A stretch of DNA of 5,935 nt from Limnohabitans sp. GTDB lineage: Bacteria > Pseudomonadota > Gammaproteobacteria > Burkholderiales > Burkholderiaceae_C. The notes under the pieces are model-generated. The model did no database searches and was not told the DNA's origin. It saw only the letters and a program-made list of their open reading frames with translations. The DNA is taken from NCBI GenBank assembly GCA_015657605.1, contig JACDQO010000506.1, positions 1-5,935 on the forward strand. The letters run 5' to 3'. Made by a program: the position numbers and the translations under genes. Shown here one piece after another: positions 1 to 4,896 of this stretch; positions within the stretch are counted from its first letter, which is position 1, and the number at the start of each line of letters is the position of its first letter.

Positions 1-573
1 CGAATACACAGAGGACCACCGCGCTAAAAAAGCAGGCAAAGCCGCCGCAGCGGGCGCGGCATGCCGCCCCACACTCACCTCGCGTTCACGCAGTGCACCG
101 GGCTGCAAGGTTTGCGGGCCAGAGGGTGATTCAAGCTGGCGATCAGCTTCGGGCAAGCGGGCAAACAAATCCTGGTGGATGTCGCAAACGGTCTGGACCG
201 ACCAGACTTGGGCACTGTCCCACGCAGGCCACAGCGCCTCTAATTGCGACTCGGTCGCCATGTGCGCCAGCGCCATGCGTTGGCGGCGGGCCTTGTCGGC
301 GTCTTGGGCGTAATCGTTGCGCAGGGCTTGCTCGATCTCCAGCGGCAAAGTGTGCTGACCCTCGATCTTGTTGGAGTAATACGAGTTCATGGCCCGCAAC
401 GATGAGCGCAGCCCCGGCAGCGCTCCGCTCGGGCACCAGCCCGACAAACGGTCTGCCTTGCGGATCAGGTCATGCGAACGCTCCAGCAGAGGACCCATGC
501 GGTGCTCAGCAGGCAGCAAGGGCTCCATCTGGGCCGGATGGTCGTGCAGCTGAAATTTTTGCGACTTTGACAT
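1..573 (-). CDS. Fic-family protein, N-terminal part (runs off left edge)
   Basis: An uninterrupted reading frame runs from ATG at 573 to the left edge and gives 191 residues. Residues 67-72 (SNKIEG) match the [S/T]xxxE[G/N] inhibitory motif of self-inhibited Fic proteins, with the family-typical context MNSYYSNKIEGQHTL. Residues 161-183 (LREREVSVG, then LPAFL) resemble the stretch that precedes the catalytic loop in this family. The HxFx(D/E)GNGRxxR motif itself is not present and should lie a few tens of residues past the left edge. Fic enzymes transfer AMP or related moieties to target proteins; the inhibitory glutamate (E71 here) blocks productive ATP binding. No Shine-Dalgarno precedes 573, so the start is uncertain; an in-frame TTG at 582 is an alternative and an in-frame stop lies at 595-597. 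It is on the same strand as the exonuclease, 142 bp downstream of it. Family call is firm; whether the gene is intact and what it targets cannot be seen. Confidence 0.87.
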   Translation of the reverse strand, partial: MSKSQKFQLHDHPAQMEPLLPAEHRMGPLLERSHDLIRKADRLSGWCPSGALPGLRSSLRAMNSYYSNKIEGQHTLPLEIEQALRNDYAQDADKARRQRMALAHMATESQLEALWPAWDSAQVWSVQTVCDIHQDLFARLPEADRQLESPSGPQTLQPGALREREVSVGRHAAPAAAALPAFLARWSSVYS

Positions 574-646
574 AAGACGCAAGTCTATGTCATGTCAAGA
601 TATTTACCAAATCATGCGGATATTTTTGCGACTTTGAATGCGACTT
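555..646. repeat. Direct repeats with core TGCGACTT upstream of the left fic gene
   Basis: The 8-mer TGCGACTT occurs at 560-567, 627-634 and 639-646. The first two copies sit inside a longer identical 16-mer, ATTTTTGCGACTTTGA, at 555-570 and 622-637. The copy at 555-570 covers fic codons 2-6 (SKSQK), so the upstream copy looks like a duplicated gene start in the same sense. The upstream pair is spaced 12 bp apart, close to one helical turn, which would suit regulator binding. The repeats are seen directly; a regulatory role is inferred. Confidence 0.6.
567..598. promoter_or_regulatory. Inverted repeat over the start of the left fic gene, possible operator/promoter
   Basis: Arms GACATAAGAC (569-578) and GTCTATGTC (583-591) are inverted repeats with one bulged A and a GCAA loop. 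Outside them TTGACAT (567-573) and ATGTCAA (592-598) are also inverted. The repeat includes the fic start codon at 571-573. On the minus strand 598-593 reads TTGACA, a perfect -35 hexamer, but a -10 17 bp later would fall on the start codon (TTATGT, 575-570), so an ordinary promoter is not well supported. Binding here by a repressor would block initiation. Operator function is inferred. Confidence 0.4.
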
Positions 647-694
647 AGTTTGCGCCATTCAGCCCCCGCCAAGCTCTGCACCAACACACACCAT

Positions 695-715
695 GTCGGA
701 CCTGAAGGTGCCGAC
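695..715 (-). terminator. Hairpin directly after the exonuclease stop, weak terminator candidate
   Basis: Read on the minus strand, GTCGG and ACC pair with GGT and CCGAC around a TTCA loop with one bulged C. The hairpin starts immediately after the exonuclease stop codon (716-718). No T-tract follows, so it is not a canonical intrinsic terminator; it could stabilise the 3' end of the mRNA or attenuate read-through into the left fic gene. Confidence 0.35.
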
Positions 716-1339
716 CTACAAAGATCCAGGGCTACCCGTGCGCGCCTTCAAATACGGCCCCACCATGTGGCGGCTGGTGCGTTGCAGGCCCATCAGCAAA
801 GCGTGGTCGGCATGCTGGCAGCCGTAGCGGGTTTTCAGATCGTGCTGCATCTGCGCCAGCAAATGCGCGGCCATCTCGGCATCGGCCAAGGCCCGGTGGG
901 CGCGGCCTGATGACGGCAAATGGTGCAGCGCGGCCAGCGTGCCCAGCTTGTGGTTGGGCGCTTGCGGGTACAGGCGGCGCGACAGCAGCAAAGTGCAAGC
1001 AAAAGCGTGCGAGCCGTCTTGCCCGCAACGGGCCAGCTCGGCCTGCCAGAACTTTTTGTCAAAGGCCGCGTTGTGCGCCACCATGGGCCGCCCGCCCACA
1101 AAGCGGGCCGCCTCGCGCATCACCTGCTCGGCTGGGGGTGCAGCCTGCACCATCTCGTTGGTGATGCCCGTGAGCTGGGTGATGAAAGAGTTCACCCGCA
1201 CTCCGGCGTTCATCAGGCTTTGGTAACGGTCCACCACCTGCCCGCCTTCGAGCATGACGATGGCCACCTCGGTGGCGCGGTCGCCCATATTGGGCGAGAT
1301 GCCAGTGGTTTCGAAGTCGATGATGGCGATGGAGGACAT
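716..1339 (-). CDS. DnaQ-like 3'-5' exonuclease (DEDDh family)
   Basis: A 207-residue single-domain exonuclease of the DNA polymerase III epsilon/RNase T type. All five catalytic residues of the DEDDh fold are visible: D8 and E10 in DFETTG (Exo I), D94 in AHNAAFDKKF (Exo II), and H148 and D153 in AHRALADAE (Exo III). HKLGTLA at 130-136 is also typical. Such enzymes degrade DNA or RNA 3'-5' with two divalent metals, acting in proofreading, repair or RNA processing; no BRCT, GIY-YIG or polymerase domain is attached, so the substrate is unknown. ATG at 1339 is preferred because the DFETTG strand then sits at its usual distance from the N-terminus; a TTG seven codons upstream (1360) is possible but less likely. 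No clear Shine-Dalgarno is seen. It is divergent from the second fic gene and upstream of, and on the same strand as, the left fic gene. It is probably not replicative dnaQ, given the accessory context. Confidence 0.93.
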   Translation of the reverse strand: MSSIAIIDFETTGISPNMGDRATEVAIVMLEGGQVVDRYQSLMNAGVRVNSFITQLTGITNEMVQAAPPAEQVMREAARFVGGRPMVAHNAAFDKKFWQAELARCGQDGSHAFACTLLLSRRLYPQAPNHKLGTLAALHHLPSSGRAHRALADAEMAAHLLAQMQHDLKTRYGCQHADHALLMGLQRTSRHMVGPYLKARTGSPGSL

Positions 1340-1393
1340 GGAGTGAAGGCTGAGGCACAAACGGGTCTCAGATTAAAACCCGCTTTCACAGGC

Positions 1394-1422
1394 TTGCGCC
1401 ATATTAAAGAAGTCTTTAATAT
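1394..1422 (+). promoter_or_regulatory. Candidate sigma-70 promoter of the fic-phosphoesterase operon
   Basis: The -35 TTGCGC (1394-1399) matches 3 of 6 consensus bases and the -10 TAATAT (1417-1422) matches 4 of 6, at ideal 17-bp spacing. Transcription would begin near 1429, leaving a leader of about 30 nt before ATG 1460. This favours 1460 over the ATG at 1421, which lies inside the -10 and the palindrome. Confidence 0.4.
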
Positions 1423-1424
1423 GG
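1399..1424. promoter_or_regulatory. 26-bp palindrome, probable operator of the second fic gene
   Basis: Two perfectly complementary 12-bp arms, CCATATTAAAGA (1399-1410) and TCTTTAATATGG (1413-1424), flank a 2-bp centre (AG). The site is between the divergent exonuclease and fic genes, 36 bp before the fic start. A candidate promoter overlaps it on the plus strand: TTGCGC (1394-1399), a 17-bp spacer, then TAATAT (1417-1422). The palindrome therefore fills the spacer and the -10, an arrangement expected for a repressor site. The natural candidate regulator is the C-terminal winged-helix-like region of the Fic protein itself. The palindrome is directly visible; autoregulation is inferred. It might also affect exonuclease transcription. 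Confidence 0.7.
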
Positions 1425-1459
1425 TGACCCTGTATTCAAGCGATCTTTCATATCTAAGC

Positions 1460-2606
1460 ATGCGCATCACCGGAACTTACGTCACCTCCACCACTCTCGG
1501 CGAGAGCGTGCGCGCTTTTGTGCCCCATGCGCTGCCACCTGCAGAGCCCGAACTGGACGCTGCTTGTTATTCCGAACTCAACCGCACGGCTGAACTGGCA
1601 TTGGCCCGTCTGGCAGGGGTGGCAGGCTTGGTACCTTCGATCGACTGGTTACTCTACAGCGCCATCCGCAAAGAAGCCCTGCTCACATCCCAGATTGAGG
1701 GGACCCAGGCGACACTGGTCGACCTGTTTGACAAAGAGGCGGGGCTGGTCGTCAGCAACACAGACGATGTGGAGGAGGTCACCAATTACCTGCGTGCCTT
1801 TCGCTGGACAGAACAAACATTGCGGGACCCCAACGGCCTGCCCATGAGCGTGCGCCTGATGCGGCAAGCCCACCGCCTGCTCATGGATGGCGCCCGTGGC
1901 TCTGGTCGCCAACCGGGCGAATTGCGCCAGTCTCAAAACTGGATCGGCGGCACCCGGCCCGGCAACGCTGCATTTGTACCCCCGCCGCCCACGCAAGTAC
2001 CCCGCCCTGCTGGCCGATCTTGAACGCTTCATTCACGACACTCGGCCCACCCTGCCCCCTCTGGTGCGCATTGGGCTCGTGCACGTTCAGTTTGAAACCA
2101 TTCACCCCTTTTTGGATGGCAACGGACGCATTGGGCGATTGCTGATTGCCGCACTCATGGAGCAATGGGGCTTGTTGTCAGAGCCCTTGGTCTACGTGAG
2201 CGCCTACCTCAAACAGCATCAAACCGAATACTACCGACGACTTTCTGCAGTCCGCACGGATGGCGACTGGGAAGGCTGGGTGGCTTTTTTCCTGGAAGGT
2301 GTTGCCCGCGCAGCAGACACCGCAGAGCGTGGGATCGTCGCATTGGCCAGCCTGATCAACACCGACCGACGTCGCCTGCTCCAAGAGCCCAGAATCACGC
2401 CAGCCAGTCTTCGCCTGTTTGAACTCTTGCCACTGATGCCCATTTTTTCCATCGATCAAGTCTGCGAAAGACTGGGAACCACGTTCCCTACAGCCAATGC
2501 AGCGGTCAAAACACTGGAAAAGCTAGGCATCGTGGTCGAGCAGACCGGGCAAAAAAAGAACCGTCATTACAGCTACCAAGCCTATGTGGAATTGCTGAGC
2601 GATTGA
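1460..2606 (+). pseudogene. Fic-family protein with C-terminal HTH, split by a +1 frameshift
   Basis: Removing one C from the C4 run at 2000-2003 restores a continuous 381-residue Fic protein, a normal length for the family. Landmarks in that reconstruction: inhibitory motif TSQIEG at 76-81; NWIGGTRPGNAAFVPPPP at 160-177, the flap region before the catalytic core; catalytic loop HPFLDGNGRIGR at 215-226 with H215; and a winged-helix-like region around 328-375. As sequenced, the first frame stops at 2021-2023 after 187 residues, leaving the inhibitory helix but no catalytic motif; the second frame carries the catalytic loop but has no proper start. ATG 1460 is chosen because MRITGTYVTSTTLGESVRAFVP is the usual start of such proteins and fits the upstream promoter; a strong Shine-Dalgarno is absent. 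All catalytic residues survive, so the break is recent, a sequencing/assembly error, or switchable. The phosphoesterase gene follows 7 bp later. Family identity is firm; functional state is unknown. Confidence 0.9.
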
Positions 2607-2613
2607 TAACCCC

Positions 2614-3300
2614 ATGCACCCCGGCCCCATCCTCTTCTGCGGCGACCCGCACGGCCAATGGCAGCACATCATCGATGCCGCCTTGCAAACCCACGCCCGC
2701 GCCGTGATCTTGCTCGGCGATCTGGAGCCGGCCCGGCCGCTGCACATTGAGCTGGAAGCGATTTGGGAGCGCGTCTGGTTCATCCACGGCAACCACGACA
2801 CCGACCATGCGCACAACTTTGCCAACGTCTGGCACGACGAAGTGAGCGAGCGCAGCCTGCACGGCCGCGTCGTCACGCTGCCCTGCGGCACGCGCATCGC
2901 CGGGCTGGGCGGCGTGTTTCGCGGTGCGGTGTGGTACCCCAAAGACCAGCAAGCGCCCAAATTTCGCAACAGAGAAGCGCACGCCCGCGTGACGCCGCAC
3001 CAAGACCGCTGGCAAGGCGGCGTGCACCTCAAGCACTGGTCCACCATCTACCCCGACGAGGTGGAACAACTGGCCACGCTGCAAGCCGACATCCTCATCA
3101 CCCACGAAGCGCCCGGTTACCACGACCACGGATTCAAAGAGCTGGACTCACTGGCCCGCCGCATGGGCGTGCACATGACGGTGCACGGCCACCAACACGA
3201 CAACATTGACAGCAGCGCCCAATGGGACGCGCAAGGGTTTCAGAGCTTCGGGGTGGGGCTGCGGGGGGTGATGGCGCTGGACTCGGTGAATTTTTCTTGA
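2614..3300 (+). CDS. Calcineurin-like metallophosphoesterase, coupled to fic
   Basis: A 228-residue protein with the metal-binding signature of the calcineurin-like phosphoesterase fold: D11 and H13 in GDPHG, D36 in LLGDLEP, N60 and H61 in GNHD, H164 in THEAPG, and H191/H193 in HGHQH. Members hydrolyse phosphomonoesters or phosphodiesters, including nucleotides and protein phosphates, using two metals. There is no signal peptide or membrane segment, so it is presumably cytoplasmic. ATG 2614 begins 7 bp after the fic stop (TGATAA tandem stops) with no clear Shine-Dalgarno, suggesting translational coupling. If coupling matters, the upstream frameshift could lower its expression. A link to Fic chemistry, such as removing a nucleotide moiety from a modified target or clearing a nucleotide, is attractive but is inference from gene order only. 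The family call is secure; the substrate is unknown. Confidence 0.92.
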   Translation: MHPGPILFCGDPHGQWQHIIDAALQTHARAVILLGDLEPARPLHIELEAIWERVWFIHGNHDTDHAHNFANVWHDEVSERSLHGRVVTLPCGTRIAGLGGVFRGAVWYPKDQQAPKFRNREAHARVTPHQDRWQGGVHLKHWSTIYPDEVEQLATLQADILITHEAPGYHDHGFKELDSLARRMGVHMTVHGHQHDNIDSSAQWDAQGFQSFGVGLRGVMALDSVNFS

Positions 3301-3301
3301 C

Positions 3302-3317
3302 CCAGGCAAAGCCCTGG
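3302..3317 (+). terminator. Weak hairpin after the phosphoesterase gene
   Basis: CCAGG (3302-3306) pairs with CCTGG (3313-3317) around a 6-nt loop, just after the TGA at 3298-3300. No adjacent T-run follows (CTTTTCTT occurs only about 16 bp later), so termination is uncertain. The 72-bp gap 3301-3372 also has TTGACC at 3297-3302 as a possible -35, but no convincing -10; a separate promoter for the next two genes is plausible but unproven. Confidence 0.3.
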
Positions 3318-3363
3318 TACACATAGCCGCACCCTTTTCTTAAGCTGATTGCCTCACCCACAT

Positions 3364-3368
3364 GGAGG
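3364..3368 (+). promoter_or_regulatory. Ribosome binding site fixing the start of the 140-residue protein
   Basis: GGAGG lies 4 nt before ATG 3373. It decides between this ATG and the in-frame TTG at 3349, which has no such site. Confidence 0.75.
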
Positions 3369-3372
3369 CAAC

Positions 3373-3795
3373 ATGCACCCCGCAACCGACCCAAGCACCA
3401 CGCCTGTTTATGGCGTTCGCCCCAGCAAGCCCGGCTTGTATCTGGGCTTGTTTCATGGCCGCGAAACGCCCAACCAAGTCATGAACGGCTGGGGCTTCGA
3501 TGGCCCGGCCATTGGGCCGCTCAGGTACTTTCACACCACCTACGCCTGCTCGGTGAATGTGGAATTTGTCAGCCCCACAGATGCCCAACTGTTCACAGGC
3601 ACCCACGACACGCTCATGGACTTGGCCATCAACGGCGACCTGCTGTGCTTTGACGGCAAGCTGTATGGCGACTGGACGGTGTATTGGGTCTCGCCTGAAG
3701 AGTGCGTCAGGCCACCCGACACCTTCCGGGAAAACACCCGCCCCAACGATTTGCGCAGGCAAGCCAAACCGATCCCGTGGGACGAGGACAGCTAA
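3373..3795 (+). CDS. Hypothetical protein, 140 residues, first gene of HNH operon
   Basis: I do not recognise this protein. It begins at ATG 3373 behind a GGAGG site and ends at TAA 3793-3795. It is soluble-looking, without a signal peptide or membrane helix, and rich in aromatics and glycine. Notable stretches are GLYLGLFHGRE at 21-31, GWGFDGPAIGPL at 39-50, YFHTTYA at 52-58 and DWTVYWVSPEE at 100-110; the C-terminus is charged and ends in WDEDS. The alternating hydrophobic pattern suggests a mostly beta fold. Codon pattern and the ribosome binding site support a real gene. It sits 25 bp upstream of an HNH endonuclease on the same strand, so the two are probably co-transcribed. A partner, regulator or immunity role towards the nuclease is possible but not shown by any motif. 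Confidence 0.82.
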   Translation: MHPATDPSTTPVYGVRPSKPGLYLGLFHGRETPNQVMNGWGFDGPAIGPLRYFHTTYACSVNVEFVSPTDAQLFTGTHDTLMDLAINGDLLCFDGKLYGDWTVYWVSPEECVRPPDTFRENTRPNDLRRQAKPIPWDEDS

Positions 3796-3806
3796 TATCC
3801 GCGATC

Positions 3807-3812
3807 AGGGAG
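3807..3812 (+). promoter_or_regulatory. Ribosome binding site of the HNH endonuclease
   Basis: AGGGAG lies 8 nt before ATG 3821. It places the start well inside the longer open frame that begins at 3557 and overlaps the preceding gene. Confidence 0.75.
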
Positions 3813-3820
3813 AACAACAC

Positions 3821-4597
3821 ATGCCACGATCCACCAACTGGACGCGCAACGAAACATTGGCTGCGTTTCACATTTACCTGCAACTGCCATTTGGGCAGCT
3901 GCACCGCAACCAACCGCGCATCGTGCAGTTGTCGCAGTGGATGGGGCGCACCGCCAGCGCTGTGGCCATGAAGCTGGTCAATTTGGCCAGCCTCGACCCT
4001 CAAATTGTGGCCAGTGGCCGACGCGGCATGGGCAATGCGTCCAAGCTAGATAAACACATTTGGGATGAATTTTTGGCTGCTAACGACCCCGTCATTTCAG
4101 AGGCGGCGGCATCCTTCGGGCACTATGCAGCACAAAACGGCTTGCCACCTTATGTAGATGTAATTGACGAAATGCCTGACATCGAAGAAGGCAAAACCAG
4201 CTTGGCCCTCGTACAAGTGCGCGTCAACCAAGCCCGATTCCGCCGTGCCATCTTGGCCAGCTACAACGCCACCTGCTGCATGAGTGGTTTGCGCGTGCCC
4301 AAACTGCTGGTGGCCAGCCACATCGTGCCGTGGAGCATGGATGCCCAAAACCGCCTGAACCCCAGCAACGGTTTGTGCCTGTCGGCCTTGCACGACCGTG
4401 CTTATGACATCGGGCTGATGACCGTTTTGCCCGACCTGACGATCAGGGTTTCCAAAGATTTGAAAGACGCCTCGGCCGATGCCTTTACCCACGCCACTTT
4501 GGCCGTTTGCGATGGGCAAACCATCAAGCAACCAGAGCGTTTTCGTCCTGCACCCGATTTTTTGACGGCACATGCCAAACGGTTTGGGTACCTGTAA
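3821..4597 (+). CDS. HNH endonuclease (HNH_2-type, predicted restriction endonuclease-like)
   Basis: A 258-residue protein. The C-terminal half carries a characteristic HNH core: ASHIVPWS at 165-172 (H167), RLNPSNGLCLSALHDRAYD at 178-196 with N183 and H191, preceded by TCCMSG at 151-156 where a cysteine often helps structure the fold. This arrangement is typical of the HNH_2 family of predicted restriction endonucleases, which cut DNA with one metal ion. The N-terminal part (about 1-60, WTRNETLAAFHIYLQLPFG then a QWMGRTASAVAMKL segment) looks helical and could bind DNA or set specificity. ATG 3821 is supported by AGGGAG upstream. It is 25 bp after the unknown 140-residue gene. No methyltransferase is encoded nearby, so a classical restriction-modification pair is not present in the window; a role in phage defence or genome mobility is an inference. 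Base composition around 4020-4200 appears more AT-rich than its neighbours, suggesting acquisition. Confidence 0.92.
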   Translation: MPRSTNWTRNETLAAFHIYLQLPFGQLHRNQPRIVQLSQWMGRTASAVAMKLVNLASLDPQIVASGRRGMGNASKLDKHIWDEFLAANDPVISEAAASFGHYAAQNGLPPYVDVIDEMPDIEEGKTSLALVQVRVNQARFRRAILASYNATCCMSGLRVPKLLVASHIVPWSMDAQNRLNPSNGLCLSALHDRAYDIGLMTVLPDLTIRVSKDLKDASADAFTHATLAVCDGQTIKQPERFRPAPDFLTAHAKRFGYL

Positions 4598-4678
4598 ACG
4601 ATAGCGATCGAATAGTCAGAATTTTGAGGAGATCAAATAATACGCCCGGCTCAGTCACAACTGCTTGAGGCGGCTGAT

Positions 4679-4783
4679 TCAACCGGTCGATGCAACACAT
4701 TCGCTGAACATTTCAGCGGGCGTATGGAAGCCGAGCGTTTTGCGCGGCCTCTCGTTTAATTGTCGCGCAATCACCGCCAGTTT
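4679..4783 (-). mobile_element. IS30-family transposase remnant (C-terminal end only)
   Basis: On the minus strand 4783-4679 reads about 34 codons ending in TGA, including LAVIARQLNERPRKTLGFHT and then PAEMFSECVASTG. The IARQLNERPRKTL..TPAE signature is the conserved C-terminal end of IS30-family DDE transposases. Upstream of it the frame loses similarity and reaches a stop at 4823-4825, so the rest of the transposase, including its catalytic domain, is missing. It cannot be active. I cannot identify the terminal inverted repeat or target duplication with confidence. The flanks 4598-4678 and 4784-4896 hold no gene I can support. The scrap lies between the HNH gene and glpD, at the apparent junction of accessory and core DNA. 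Confidence 0.82.
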
Positions 4784-4896
4784 GAGCAACAAAGAAACGT
4801 TCCTTTTACACGGGTTTTTTGGCTAGGTTGTTACCTGCAGCAACTCAAATATCGGCATTTCCCGCACGGCACAGCGGTCGCATCGTTTCTGTTGAT

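Noticed and set aside
93..575. Plus-strand open frame of 160 codons at the left end
   Set aside because: It is antisense to the left fic gene, whose minus-strand frame has clear Fic features; the plus product is low-complexity Pro/Ala/Arg-rich as expected for a shadow frame in GC-rich DNA.
920..1459. Long N-terminal extension of the fic reading frame
   Set aside because: The first 180 codons are antisense to the exonuclease and cross the palindrome and promoter; Fic similarity begins at ATG 1460.
1997..2006. Programmed ribosomal frameshift at the C4 run
   Set aside because: There is no recognisable slippery heptamer, internal Shine-Dalgarno or stable downstream structure that I can see; a plain mutation or sequencing error is simpler.
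2506..3129. Minus-strand open frame of 207 codons
   Set aside because: It overlaps the phosphoesterase, which carries all metal-binding motifs; the antisense product shows no recognisable domain.
4097..4573. Minus-strand open frame of 158 codons
   Set aside because: It is antisense to the HNH endonuclease core and has no motif or ribosome binding site.
4702..4718. Perfect inverted repeat CGCTGAA-CAT-TTCAGCG
   Set aside because: It lies within the IS30 transposase coding remnant, encodes its AEMFSE residues and has no T-tract, so a chance coding palindrome is the simpler reading.
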